64,000 nucleotides of DNA. Origin: Neoceratodus forsteri (Eukaryota > Chordata > Ceratodontiformes > Ceratodontidae). This document shows positions 43,030-54,129 of this stretch, piece by piece (position 1 is the first letter of the stretch; each line of letters begins with the position of its first letter). A model generated the notes under the pieces. The model made no database searches. It was not told where the DNA came from and was given only the letters and a program-made list of their open reading frames with translations. Location of the stretch: the NCBI GenBank assembly GCA_016271365.2, contig CM057449.1, positions 1,560,126,501 through 1,560,190,500 of the forward strand, written 5' to 3'. The position numbers and the translations under genes were made by a program.

Positions 43030-43877
43030 AAGTGATCATTGCACAGTATGGTTCCAGTTGGACATGGGCAGGGAAAAGGCCCCCACTGAGATGAATATAT
43101 TGGATTTTAGGAAGGCAGATTTCAGAAAGATGGGTGATTTGCTAATGTGTCACCTGGCAAGCATTCAAGTGGATACAGGGGTGGAACAAAGGTGGCCCAA
43201 CATCAAGGAGGGAATAACAGTTGCTACGGAGGAGTGTGTTAGGCTAAAAGGGAAGAACTCAAGGGCCAAGCACCCAGCTGGTTTAGTACTCAGGTCACCC
43301 AGGCAGTAAAGGAAAACAGACTAGTCTACAAGAAATTCAGGGGATGAAGTGTGAAGAAGATAGGGAGGCTTACCTGAAGATGGCTAGCAAAGCAAGTAAG
43401 ATAGTCTGGGGGGCTAAGGCTCAGAAGGAACTGCAGGTAGCTGAAGAGATTAAGAAGAGGGAGAAAGCTTTTTTCACTATATTAGTGAGAAAAAGGACAC
43501 GAGGAATGGGATTGTTAGGCTCAGGAATGGGGCAGGTGGGTGGAGGAGAATGGAGCAAAGCAGAGGTACTGGATGAGTACTTCTATTCCGTCTTCACCAG
43601 GGAGAAAGATGGCCTGGTGCTACTAGGGGGAAGAAGAGGAGAGGGGGGCACAGATGTAATGAAAGAGGTGGAACGGGGTGAGGACACACCTGCTAGCATT
43701 AAGGCTAGACAAATCCCTAGGCCTGGACCACATACACCCAAGGGTACTGATGGAACTGGCGGAACAGTTTATAGATCCAATGGCTGGCCTGTTCAATATT
43801 TCACTGGAGTCAGGTGTGGTACTGCAGGACTGGGGAACAGCACATGTAGTGTCCCTCCATACAAGTGGTCCCACTGA
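43030..43877 (+). pseudogene. CR1 endonuclease end and linker
   Basis: Begins SDHCTVWFQLDMG (the SDH block), then ILDFRKADFRKMGDLLMCHL and VEQRWPNIKEGI. The linker follows (43344-43600: KMASKASKIVWGAKAQKELQVAEEIKKREK, WSKAEVLDEYFYSVFTREKDG). Frames differ between the pieces. Confidence 0.85.
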
Positions 43878-44445
43878 TGATCCAGGGAATTACAGTCCGG
43901 CCAGTCTGACCTCAATCGTGTGTAAGCTCATGGAGCTCATACTTAAGGAAAGGCTGGTAGAGTATCTAGATGAGCATGGTCTCCAGGATATGAGACAGCA
44001 TGAGTTTATGGGAGGGAGGTCATGTAAAACAAATCTGATTGACTTCTTTGACTGGGTCACTAAAACAGTGGACAGGGGCCAAGTGGTTGACATCCCTTAC
44101 CTGGACTTCAGCAAGGCCTTTGACTCTGTACCCCACAAGAGGTTGATCAGAAAGTTGGTGGATCTCAGGATTAGAGAGAAGTTGGCCAGATGGGTGGAAA
44201 ACTGGCTGAGTGGCAGGACCCAGAAAGTGGTAATGGGAGGTGAGCTATCTAGTACCAGGGAGGTCACCAGTGGGGTCCTGCAGGGCTCAGTGCTAGGACC
44301 AGTACTATTCAGTGTCTTCATCAATGACACTGAGGATGGCATTATGGGCAAGATGTGCCTATCTGCAGACAACACCAAGCTCTGTGGGAGAGTGGACACT
44401 GCAGAAGGGATGCAGGACCTAAAGGAGGATCTGGAAAAGCTATAG
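43678..44445 (+). pseudogene. CR1 reverse transcriptase, 255-aa open frame, motif C altered
   Basis: The longest open RT of this lineage: KSLGLDHIHPRVLMELAEQF, VLQDWGTAHVVSLHTSG, NYSPASLTSIVCKLMELIL, GRSCKTNLIDFFDWVTKTVDRGQ, motif A VDIPYLDFSKAFDSVPH (Asp kept), GVLQGSVLGPVLFSVFIND. Motif C reads CLSADNTKL where FADDTKL is usual, so the second aspartate is Asn and F is S. The copy is therefore catalytically dead even before its frame ends at a stop at 44443-44445. Confidence 0.9.
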
Positions 44446-44449
44446 AGGG

Positions 44450-45290
44450 GGTCCAGGATCTGGTAGCTGGGCTTCAGTGCAAAGAAATGCAAAATTATGC
44501 ACATTGGAACCAGGAACCTCAGGACTGAGTACAGCCTGGGGAGGGGTCTGGGTATCTTCATCAGGGGAGGAGAAGGATCTGTAAAGAATGATCTCTGTTG
44601 ATGTGAAACACTCCATAGGGCACAGGAAAGCAACAGCACAAGCAAATAAAATGTTGGGCAGCAATGACACATAGATCAGCAGCAGGTGAAAGGAGGTGAG
44701 ACTGCCCTTGTACAGGTAATTGGTAGGGCCCCATCTGGCATACAGTGTATGGTACTGGTGCCCATACCTTAAAAAGGATATTATTCTGCTGGAGACAGTC
44801 CAAAGGAGGGCAATAGAGATGATCATGGGCCAGAAGAGCAGAACATATGAAGAGAGGTTGGAGGGCCTGAACATATACTCCCTGGAGGAGAGAAAGAGAG
44901 GGGACATGACTGAGACCTTCAAGTACTTGAAAGGAATAAACAGGGTGGATAAGAAGGGTCTCTTTAAGCTTAGTGGAAACTGAAATATGAGGAACACAAC
45001 CTCATGGGAGGGGGGTTAGGAGGGAGGCTTGAAGACACTTCTTCATGGAGAGGGTGGTGGCGAGTTGGAATACGCTTCTGGAAGAGGCGGTTTCACAGAA
45101 GACAGTGGGCAGCCTCAAGAGAGGCTGGGACAGAGTTAGGTGGAAAATAAGAGTCAAGGAGGGGTGAATGGAGGGGAGAGGTGGATTGGGGGGAAGGGTC
45201 AGTAGCTTAAGCCGAGAACCCTGCAGTATGAGCAGACTATATAGACCAAATGGCCTCACTCCGTTGACTTCTTCATATGTTCGCATTGAT
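44450..45290 (+). pseudogene. CR1 C-terminal region remnant
   Basis: Blocks KKCKIMHIGTRNLR, LPLYR-type, then 44720-44983 with VWYWCPYLKKDIILLETVQRRAIEMIMGQKSRTYEERLEGLNIYSLEERKRGDMTETFKYLKGINRV. It closes with FMERVVASWNTLLEEAVSQKTVGSLKRGWDR (about 45040-45135). Indels separate the blocks. Confidence 0.85.
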
Positions 45291-45300
45291 CTGAGCTGCA

Positions 45301-46021
45301 CTAAATCTGTTTTGGGTTTGGAAAAAAATTGGAAAGTTGATCAAGGCAATTGCCTCAATGACACTTACGCCCCAGTAAATAGAGTATTAAATAACGATAA
45401 CATAATGATTTGTCATGTTTATCTATGACAATCAAGGCATACTGCATGTCTTATTCAGCATATTTTTGTAACTGCTATTTTTGTAAACCAATAAGGCATT
45501 TAACAAAATAAAAAGGCACCTCATTGAACACATGCTACTGCCAACCATCAACTATGGTGGCATTCTATGCCAGTGCCCCCAAATTCCACCTACTAAGCCA
45601 AACTCCAGTTTCAAACCCATTTCAGAAATCAAGTAAATAAAATTATACTATATAATAAAACACTTTGTATGATAGAAAAACTTAGTAAAACTGAACATAA
45701 ATATAGTTTGAGAACTAACACAGAGAATACATTGAGTTGACAGGAAAAAAAACAAATTTAGGGAAATAACTTTTTCATTTTCTGCAGCATATATTTGGAA
45801 CAGATTGGATGAAGGTATTACATTTCAGGCAAAAAGCTCTGAGCTTTTAGTTCTGCTAGGATCCAAAAACTGACAGTGAGGTAAAACTGTATTAGATGAA
45901 TCTACTATGTTTAGCTGCACAAACTCTAAACAGCTTCCACTGTTGTATTTGTTGATCGTTTGTTTTACGTACAGTATTTATCTTTGTATGGATTTACTTT
46001 GCATTAATTGATGTATGGATT
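45301..46021. other. AT-rich; possible LINE tail
   Basis: One frame near 45750-45870 reads REITFSFSAAYIWNRLDEGITF, which weakly recalls the WN-LP block of LINE C-termini. No other block supports it. Confidence 0.3.
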
Positions 46022-46039
46022 TTTGCTGTAACTAGTCTT
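46022..46039 (+). repeat. 18-bp target duplication, left copy
   Basis: TTTGCTGTAACTAGTCTT here and at 46663-46680, perfectly conserved, bound the retroposon between them. Confidence 0.9.
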
Positions 46040-46662
46040 TTTTTTTTTACTCTGTTTCTTCACCGGGACCCAGGGCATCTCTCAGGTGTACCCACATAGC
46101 TTGTCAGCCTCTACTCCCTGCCTGAAGCTCCCCCCACCAGAGGCTCATCCCCAGCCCACAGAACTGGCCAGCCCCCCTCCTGATTTAAGCCCCCTAGGGT
46201 GGGACCACCACATCTACCTGGTGACCTGTCTGGAATCTAGACAGCCGGTCCTGCTGCTGGTTCAAGGGCATGGGAACCTGGTGGAAGGCAGCCTGGTGGT
46301 GGGATGTGGACATCATCTCCTGGGGTCACCGCCACCTCCCTGGAGCCACCGGGGTTTTTCTGCTTGTGTTTCCAGCAGAGCACAGACATGCAATGACATC
46401 TGCCCACTTAGACATGCTGACGTCCGCCACCGCTCCACCCCTTTTACTTGCTCCTACAGTGCCTCCGGTCTCCAATGGGGCCACTGTGGAGTGATGGGAA
46501 GCCCATAACCCACCCCAGGAGAGGAGAGCAGTCCTCCAGATGCTCAGTCATCTCCCTCCCCTGCCGACCCCCAACAGCCCAAGTTCATTCCCAAAGCCGG
46601 GTCACCAGCGTGGCATGAGGTGTGGCTTCCAGCGCCTCAATCCTCTGTGCTACCGGGCCGGC
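46040..46662 (-). mobile_element. tRNA-headed retroposon with perfect TSD (family B, 623 bp)
   Basis: A T-run at 46038-46048 gives the poly(A) of a minus-strand insertion. Read from the right, the head is GCCGGCCCGGTAGCACAGAG, with an A-box-like TAGCACAGAGG. Related copies lie at 20934-21393, about 50820-50995 and 51465-51935, all in the same orientation, plus a likely plus-strand copy near 62350. Shared body blocks include CAGGAGAGGAGAGCAGTCC and GGTCACC. The perfect 18-bp duplication means this copy is young compared with its neighbours. Confidence 0.85.
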
Positions 46663-46680
46663 TTTGCTGTAACTAGTCTT

Positions 46681-47089
46681 AATTTGTCAGTTCAGGACCG
46701 CTTTGTAAACAGGGCATTGTAGCCCTAATGGTGTATCTTCAAACTTTCCTGACTGAAAATAAACATTTCTACTATTGCATTTGTCACTGTGCATTAAACT
46801 ACCATTCTGACTCACCATAGTGTGATACAGGAACAATTGTGTTGGCCATTGCCAGGCTGCAGATGTTCCAAATACACAAACACAGTTCCACATGGCTGGG
46901 GGGCAGGCCCTTGAGGAACATACTGGGAAAGGTTGAAGCACCAGGGTTCAAACAAGAGTGCCTTGTATGTATTTGCAGTCTGCATTTATTTTTTTTATTT
47001 TCTGTGCATGGCTGTTATGTATTGAGACCAGTATTATGAGCAGCTTCCACTGTAGTGGGATTCATAAGCTGACACCAGCAATTTGCAAG
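46681..47089. other. No gene seen
   Basis: No motif between the retroposon and the LINE 5' end. Confidence 0.5.
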
Positions 47090-47453
47090 CCATGGCAAAC
47101 CATTGATAGAGCTAATGGAATTTCAAAATTCAGAAATTATGTAAAAGCAGACTAAGCTAAAATCAGAAATTATCTTCAAAAATGGAACTGGAGAGAGAGT
47201 TTAAACAACTGTGATCTTGAGCAAGCATGGATGAACATAAAAAGAGAAATTGACTACTGTATTACAACATGGGTACCGCTTAGAACTAAATACAATAATA
47301 ATAATCATAGAGTCCCACCATGGTGGAATGGTAAAATTAGGAAATTAATTAATAAAAAGAAAAGAGCATATTGAAAATATAAACAGACCAACGAGGATGA
47401 TGATCTCCAAAAATTTAGAGAATTAGCCAAACAAAACTAAAAAACAAATTTGT

Positions 47454-48521
47454 TTGGCAAAACAAAAGTTAGAACTAAACTTAATAAACAAAACAAGAGA
47501 TAACAAAAAACATTTTTATAATTATATTGGGTCATTAAAAGGAACACAAAATGTTATTGGACCACTTATTTCAAATACTGAACTGCTAGTAGACGAGACT
47601 GAAATAGCACAAGAACTCAATGAATATTTTGGTAGTGTACTTAAATTAGACAGTAGATTTGATCTGTCCACTCTGAATACAATAGGTCCTACAATCATTT
47701 TTTCAGAACAACAGGTGTCAGATGCAATCAGGCAGTTAAAAAATGAATCATCACCAGGACCAGATGATATAAGTCCATACTTTCTAAAACAGGTCAGCAA
47801 AGAACTACAGAGACCATTAACAGTTATGTTTAATATTTCTATTACAGAAGGTAAAACTTTGGAGATATGGAGGAAGGCAAATTTAACACCAATATTCAAA
47901 GGGGGAAATAAACAAATTACAAGTAATTATAGACCAATCAGTCTCACATCCATCATCAGTAAAATCATAGCGAGACTGATACAAAATATAATACTAGTGC
48001 ATATTCATAACAATGGCTGTGTTGACATATCCCAACATAGATTTACATCTGGCAGGTCCTGTCTAACCAACTTAATAAACTTTTTCAATCCGGTTAGTGA
48101 AACTCTGGAAAAAGGACTTCACGTGGATGTAGTTTTCCTTTACTGTGCTAAAACTTTTGATACAGTATCCCATAGAGTACTTATAGAACAGCTAGTTAGT
48201 ATAAAGCTTGACACTAAAATCATAAAATGGATTGATTCTTGGCTGAGAAATAGATACCAGAGAGTAGTTATTAGAGGGCATAAATCTGAGTGGACATCAG
48301 TTACCAGTGGGGTGCCTCAGGGCTCGGTGCTGGGCCCATTATTGTTCAACATTCTCATTTCAAGCATGCAGACAAATAGTGGTGTCTGGATTAACAAATA
48401 TGCAGATGACTGCAAAATTGGATGCATTGTAAACAATAATGAATCTATTAACAACTTACAAAACACTTTAAATGAATTATGTAAATGGGTAAAACATAAC
48501 AAAGTGAGTTTTAATGAGTAG
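47454..48521 (+). pseudogene. CR1-like reverse transcriptase, 355-aa open frame, motif A Asp lost
   Basis: The longest open frame in the window. It contains KKHFYNYIGSLKG, SSPGPDDISPYFLKQV, LEIWRKANLTPIFKGG, NYRPISLTSIISKI, SGRSCLTNLINFF, motif A VDVVFLYCAKTFDTVSH, SGVPQGSVLGPLLFNILI and motif C NKYADDCKIG. In motif A the catalytic aspartate (usually FLDFSKAFD) is Tyr and F-S is C-A. Motif C keeps both aspartates. The substitution kills activity although the frame is open. The start ATG at 47454 is only the first in frame; homology extends upstream in other frames. Confidence 0.93.
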
Positions 48522-49185
48522 AAGTGTAAAGTAATGCATATAGGGAAAAATAATGTTAAAGCACAATATACAATGAATAACAATTGAAAAAAAGGATGTA
48601 GATGTCATAATTTCAGATGACCTTAAATTTGACACACATATAAAGGCAACAACTAAAAAATGTTACAGTATCCTAGGGTGTATTATGAGGCATATAACTA
48701 GTAGATCAGAAGAAGTCATACTACCATTATACATCAGCCTTATTCATCCTAACCTGGAGTACTGTGCTCTTTTTTGTACCCCCACAACTGTGGGAAACAA
48801 AAAAGTATATGAGAGAGTCCAGAGGAGGGTTACGTAAAAAATAGACAGTGTAAAAAATATGGATTACAGCAGTAGATTAAGAACCCTGAATATAGATCAT
48901 TAAGAGGGGACCTCATATATCTGTTTAAAGCATTTTCAAATACTTCATTGCTCGATACCATTTTCTCGAGAAGCAATTAACACAAAACAATACTAGGTCT
49001 CATAGTTGTCAGTTAAAAATGACAGTAAGTAAAACTACTAGAAGGAAAAACGGATTCACACAAAGAGCTCCTGCTATATGGAATGTATTACCAAAACAGG
49101 TGGTGATGAGTGAAACAGTGGAACAGTTTAAAAAAAACTTGGACCACTATATGGAAAAACAAAAGTACAGCTACCACCACTGATC
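48522..49185 (+). pseudogene. CR1-like C-terminal remnant, copy A
   Basis: Blocks KCKVMHIGKNN, KDVDVIISDDLKFDTHIKATTKKCYSILGCIMRHI, EVILPLYISLIHPNLEYCALFCTP, VQRRVT, then the block around 49060-49140 with APAIWNVLPKQVV. Stops and small indels break it throughout. Confidence 0.8.
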
Positions 49186-49439
49186 TGTGGTGGCTGGTTC
49201 GTTAAGGGCCTTAGCCTTATGAAACTGTAAACAACTATGAAACTATGGTTCAATGTATTTGCGAGTGCTTTGGTAACTTCTGAAGTCATTCCCAACACAT
49301 GGCCTTGCTTGGATATAAGTGCTGGTCAGGCAATCTTCCCAGCTACCTCTATGATTTTCTTAAACCTGCGACCTATTCATCTTATCAGTTATGCTGCAGT
49401 GCAAGAAATAGTTTCCACAACTCCAGATTGAATAGAAAC

Positions 49440-49570
49440 TCTGGCCAATACTCCTTCCAGTTCACATTACCCTGACTGGAAAATATTATCCCTCATCTGT
49501 CAGAGCCCTTCCAAGTCTCCTTGCTGCCAAACAGAAGCTAAAGCACCACTTCACCTGCCTGTTAGTGCAA
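49440..49570 (+). pseudogene. LINE ORF2 C-terminal trace
   Basis: One frame reads PSSVRALPSLLAAKQKLKHHFTCLL, like the LPSSVRSLPSLSSFKxKLKTHLF end block of L2/Rex1-type LINEs. Too short to classify further. Confidence 0.5.
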
Positions 49571-50099
49571 CAAAAATTAGTAGTCTCCATGGCTTGTTTC
49601 AGCAAGTATATGGAAATCATTGCTCTAAGTATAGAACTCCATGGTTAGTAAAATCCCTGTTAGCCAGCACTGGGGAAGGGATGGGCAGAGGAGGAGGCAG
49701 TGTACAACGTCAAACATGGGATTAGCTTCATCAGCCCAATCTGGCCCCCTTTTCCATATTTCCCTCTGCTTACCTTGAAGACATGCTAGCATACATGACA
49801 CGTACACCTGGTGTTGCCTGCTGGCCTGAAGAGCCTTGACACATGACTAGTCTTCCCTAGTCCATCAGGAGGCAAGCATGCAATGGGATAAGGTTCCCAC
49901 TCACCCCAGAGGTAGAGAGCATCCTGTGGGGCTCTGACTCTGTTTTTGGTCTAAATGCTGCACTCCCAGGTACTACTCCCCAGCTTGGCATGCAACACCT
50001 GTACCTCTGAACTATCAGACTGGCTACGTTTGGTGATCCTGCCTTTTTGGTCTGTGGCCCACACCTCTGGATTGACTACCTCTGGATATCTGGCCCTGT
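49571..50099. other. No gene seen
   Basis: No motif recognised between the two LINE traces. Confidence 0.5.
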
Positions 50100-50275
50100 G
50101 ACAATCCAGAACTATTTAAAATCAAACTAAAAACCCATCCCTTCAGACTAGCTTTCACCTTTTCTTGACCACTATGTATCCTGATTTTGTTTGAGTGTTT
50201 GTACAGTGCTCTGAAAATTTTCAAAGGCGCTTCAGAATTTATACTTATTATGATTATTATTATTAACTGTCAGGC
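50100..50275 (+). mobile_element. L2/Rex1-type LINE 3' end with (ATT)n tail
   Basis: NPELFKIKLKTHPFRLAFTF (C-terminal block), then a 3' UTR with TACAGTGCTCTGAAAATTTT, CAAAGGCGCTTCAGAATTTA and TTATTATGATTATTATTATT. The CTnTGAAAA...GCGCTT...TAT plus ATT microsatellite pattern is a familiar 3' end for this group of LINEs. It may belong to the same element as 49440-49570, with sequence inserted between. Confidence 0.6.
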
Positions 50276-50819
50276 CAGCCCAGTCTCTGGTTTTATCCTA
50301 ACATAGACTCTTTTCTTCGGGGTTTATATTTTAACTGTTCTTATTTCCCTTTGTGCTTATTTTTTCCTTTAGTTCCCTTTCCTCTAAATTCCCTTTGTCA
50401 TTTAAGGCTGCTTCCTTTTAAGTACAGTTTTTTTTGTTTTTTGTTTTTGCTTCGGCAGTTTTTCTCTTACTAGGTTCTGCAGCCTTCTTCAGCTGTATTC
50501 AAAAATGATGACCTCCCAGCTCCATCATGCACCTAACCCGGGGGCTTCCTGATTCTAAGGTTCTGTCACCCATGATGGCACCAGCAGCCGGGCCCGACAT
50601 AAATCATGCCTATTGGACCCCCAAGCATGCCGCGACATGGGGCTTGAGGGTGCCCTACAGCATCATGCTACTACACTGCCCAGTATTCCTTCTCCTGAAT
50701 TTTGGTCTTTCCCCTCAGGTCATCAGCAGCTGGACTGTGTGAGTGTACATGCAATTGTGTCCACACTGAACCACTCAATGTCTTTCCCACCAGATCAGCC
50801 ATGCTGTCTTTATTACCAC
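50276..50819. other. No gene seen; poly-T tracts
   Basis: T-rich runs near 50427-50450 might be the poly(A) of the minus-strand SINE-like copy that follows. Confidence 0.4.
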
Positions 50820-50995
50820 TCAAGTGACCCTAGGTGGTCGTAGCTAAGTGGCATCAGCAACCCTCTCTGGATAACAGTGCCCACTGGGATGCTCAGTACT
50901 TCTCCCTCCACTGGCCCTCTGACATCATGGGCTTGTTTCCAACCTCTGGTCACCAGTGTCACAAGTGGTAGCCTTGCTGCGTTGCTGACTGCAGG
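50820..50995 (-). mobile_element. Family B retroposon, decayed copy
   Basis: Shares GATGCTCAGT..TCTCCCTCC and TTTCCAA-CCTCTGGTCACCAG with the copies at 46040 and 51465, in the same orientation. Its 3' boundary may be the T-run near 50430. No target duplication found. Confidence 0.55.
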
Positions 50996-51450
50996 TCAAA
51001 CTGGGCATGTGCTCTCCGGTGCAAGACCTAGGTGCAGGCAAGAGGTGATGCTAGCTCCTGTAAATACAACAAACACAAGGTAGGCCTGCACTCTCGGTGT
51101 AATGATGTTAAGCTGAATTCAACAAAATGCTGATAATTCCCAGATGGTTGTCAAAATCAGGTTTATTAAAGACAGTAAACCTTAACAAATAGGGCAACTG
51201 AACTGAACTGCTAGTGCTCAAGACAGACCTATACCACATCGGGTGCCCTGCCCTGTCACTATGCCAATGGACTAGCTCTTTTTAGAACAGTTTTACTGTC
51301 CTGCTCTTGCTGTTTCTTCTGCTCTTATTTACAACTATCATTTGAGAAGGTGCGCTGTAGAGAGCAAGCAAATGGCTAGATTAAGCTACGGGGAGTATTT
51401 AGACAGGCTGGGTGTGTGTTTCCTGGAAAATACAAGGCTAAGGAGAAATA
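50996..51450. other. No gene seen
   Basis: No motif recognised. Confidence 0.5.
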
Positions 51451-51464
51451 TGGCTTCATTTTTT

Positions 51465-51935
51465 TTTTCAGGGAGGCCTTGTCTTATACATAATACAATG
51501 CATTCACAGTCCAGTGCAACTATATGGTAACCAAGGGAGGTAAGGAGCCTGTAGGCTAGAAATAATGAGGGCTCTCCACTGCCTGGCCATGGGTGGATGC
51601 ATGGCCTAGCGGCGTGGTGCAGGATCCACAGGTTACCAGTTACACTGGCATTGACGTGATGAGAGGATATGGGCCCTTAAGGCAGATTTAAAAGGACCCA
51701 TCTCCTCCCCTTTTCTGAGCTCTTGACGCACTTTCCCCCAGCCACCGCCAGGAGCCAGCAGAACACAGCGAGATGGTGATCCCCCTCCCCGGAGAAGGAG
51801 AGCAGTCTATCAGATGCTCAATCCAACTCCTCCCCTGTCGACCCCCGGCGGCCCGTGCTCGCTCCCAAACATGGGTTGCCGGAGTGGCACAAAGTAAACC
51901 GTCCAGCACATCAGCTCTCAGTGCCACCGGGCCAG
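51465..51935 (-). mobile_element. tRNA-headed retroposon (family B) with 14-bp TSD
   Basis: TGGCTTCATTTTTT (51451-51464) and TGGTTTCATTTTTT (51936-51949) differ at one base and flank the insert. The T-run at 51459-51468 is the poly(A) of a minus-strand insert. The head, read on the minus strand, is TGGCCCGGTGGCACTGAGAG. The body shares GGAGAAGGAGAGCAGTCTATCAGATGCTCA-type blocks with 46495-46545. Confidence 0.8.
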
Positions 51936-51949
51936 TGGTTTCATTTTTT

Positions 51950-53449
51950 AAAATGAGTTGGAAGACAGGGCACTGGCTTGTTCACCCCACTAAGGCTGGG
52001 AAAGAGAAAGTGAAGAGACAAGAGCACTCTGGGTATTCAAGGTTGAAAACATTTAAAAATAAGGAATTAGGATGTTTTTATGAAATATTGTTCACTTTGC
52101 TCAGGAAGTCATTTTACCAGTAACTGTTGCCCCGAGGAAGAGGGATTTTGCCTTTGAAACCATGGCAGGCAACTTTAACAATACTGCGACCAATGGTTAT
52201 TAAATAAAAAGTGTGAAAATTGATACATATATATGGTGAGTGAGTCAATTTCTCCAGAAATGACAGGAACATAGAAGTATGAGCCAAACGGTATAATTAA
52301 AAGGTGCCCCTGTGTTTGGACGCTCTGTAGATCCAGATGAATATCCCAGCAGATAAAGGAGGGTCACCCTAACATGTATCAGTCACTGAGTTTTCAATCA
52401 GATAATGGAAGGCCTGGTTGGGAAAGAAGAGAACTGTAATGCTTCATGGTGTCAAAAGTGAGGGACATTAGAGCTATACCACAATGGGTTGTCTGCAGCC
52501 CCTGCATCAATTCCAGACTGTAATATAGATGGACTTATATGGCAAATGGACTACAAAGTGTACCTCCCCAGCAGGACTAGTAAATCTGCAAGGGATTTGG
52601 ACTAGGGAAGGCTGTACTTCATAAATGAAAAGCATGCTTACAGAATTTCATATGCTCATGAGCTGGAAGAATAAATGCAATCCTGGTTAGACTTTGTTTC
52701 TGTTCTGGACATTCAGTTATTATGCTTTGGGTCCATTATGTTGCTAAGCCTTGCTTTGCAGTCCTGTGCAGACCAAGAATGCCCAAGTGCCTGGGAAGTC
52801 ACCTCAGTCCCAGAAGGTCAAGTAATTGCATAGCGGTGTTTGTGCGCTCCCCTCCCTTTGCACTTCATCCAGATACCCCTAGACTTGGGGAGGAGGCTAC
52901 AGAAGCTTTGTCCAAAAACTATAGAGAACTTACTATGAGAGCAAAATGTCTGGTTAGTGGGACTTCCAGAGGATTTCAAGGAAGGAGGACTTGCTGTCTT
53001 TTTTTTATAGGCTTGGCTGCCACAACTATTGAAATAGGACCTGCCCCCACTGCTAGTGAAAGGTGTGGTGGGGGAACAATGTCTTGGGTTTTATTAAGAA
53101 CTGGTTAATTACTGTGGTGCAATGCCTAAAGACTTTTGATCCCAATATGCTGGTTAAAGTTTATAGCATCTACATGCAGCAGTCCCCTATGGCCGCAAAC
53201 ACACCCCCGACTTTTGTTTTAAAAACTGGCAGCACAGAAGCACAGGACACTTGTCATTGAACTGGGGGGGACTAGATGGCCAGGACTGGATGGTAAGTTT
53301 GAGATCGGCCTTTTCTGGAGTAACTCAAAATTAGGTGGTATCTGCATTGTGGTTTTGCATTATTATTTAAGTGTTGGTTCCTGTTATTGCTTTTTATACT
53401 ATCTTCTTTTTGTCTCTGTTCTCTTACAAGTACTAGGTGGATATGTAAG
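51950..53449. other. No gene seen
   Basis: Short frames only (longest 128 codons, no motif). No repeat recognised in 1.5 kb. Confidence 0.45.
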
Positions 53450-53580
53450 CAATAAGACACGATGGGGTGTGCATAGAACAGAGTTTGCCACACACCCAGG
53501 GGTGTAGTGAGGCACGAGGCCACAGGACACTGGAAGAGTGGTAAAATCTGTTCCATGCACACCCCCGGAGTGTCTTATTG
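53450..53580. mobile_element. Hairpin MITE (~41-bp arms)
   Basis: Left arm 53450-53490 starts CAATAAGACAC; right arm 53539-53580 ends GTGTCTTATTG. The arms also share GGGGTGTGCAT and GAACAG. About 48 bases between. A 131-bp fold-back, superfamily unknown. Confidence 0.72.
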
Positions 53581-53855
53581 CACTTAAAAAATGGGCTCCT
53601 TTTTTTTAACTTTTTACAGTTGGGAAAAGCATGTTTATATGTAGAAACAATAGATTTACTTGTGTGCATTTATGATAAAATAATCCCTCCGCTTGCTGCA
53701 AATGATGTCATTGATGATGTCATTGTATAACTGCTGGACAAAGCTTGTCCTTTGCTGGCATCAAGATTCAAGATATGGAATGTTTACCATGGAATACATG
53801 GACTCAAAATTCTGCTCGGTTACACTGGCAGAATGTTCCTCTCCTAACATACTGT

Positions 53856-53894
<39 letters not shown>

Positions 53895-54079
53895 ACACAC
53901 ACACACACACAACAAAGGCCTCTTTTACAGCCAGAGACTCAATTATCTCACTGTCAGGGCAAGCAGAAGATATTTCTCTGATGAGCAGGTAAAGACAGAA
54001 TGGGGAATTTTTATCAGCAAAGAACAGTTGTAATGAAAACTATAAACAATACTTAACGTTTCTAATTAATTTATATGTG
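53581..54079. other. No gene seen apart from microsatellite
   Basis: Includes the (CA)n tract at 53858-53911. CR1-like homology starts near 54080. Confidence 0.5.
53858..53911. repeat. (CA)n microsatellite, interrupted once
   Basis: Pure CA repeat of about 34 bases, one extra C at 53893, then about 18 more bases. Likely polymorphic. Confidence 0.95.
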
Positions 54080-54129
54080 TAAGGAAAGCATGATCAAAAC
54101 TGGCATTAGATACCAAAGAAAATAAAAAA

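Larger units (their letters stand above)
43020..45300 (+). mobile_element. CR1-type LINE, 5'-truncated, frameshifted
   Basis: Starts at the end of the endonuclease domain and runs through RT and the C-terminal region to a tail near 45300 (CAGACTATATAGACCAAATG, CCTCACTCCGTTG, CATATGTTCGCATTGATC). Same lineage as the copy at 1-3263. Frames alternate among three phases and a stop ends the RT at 44445. Confidence 0.92.
47090..49240 (+). mobile_element. AT-rich CR1-like LINE, copy A
   Basis: A CR1-like LINE whose codons are A/T-rich, unlike the G-rich CR1 copies in this window. It begins in the endonuclease-RT linker (about 47210-47450: WWNGKIRKLINKKKRAY), runs through a 355-aa open frame with the RT, and ends in the C-terminal block at about 49060-49180 (FTQRAPAIWNVLPKQVVMSETVEQFKKNLDHY). 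The 3' end repeats CTATGAAACTATG (49235-49248). 5'-truncated; stops interrupt the sequence after 48521. A second copy is at 54080-55905. Confidence 0.9.

Noticed and set aside
53745..53981. Frame with a His-Thr repeat
   Set aside because: Translation of the (CA)n microsatellite.
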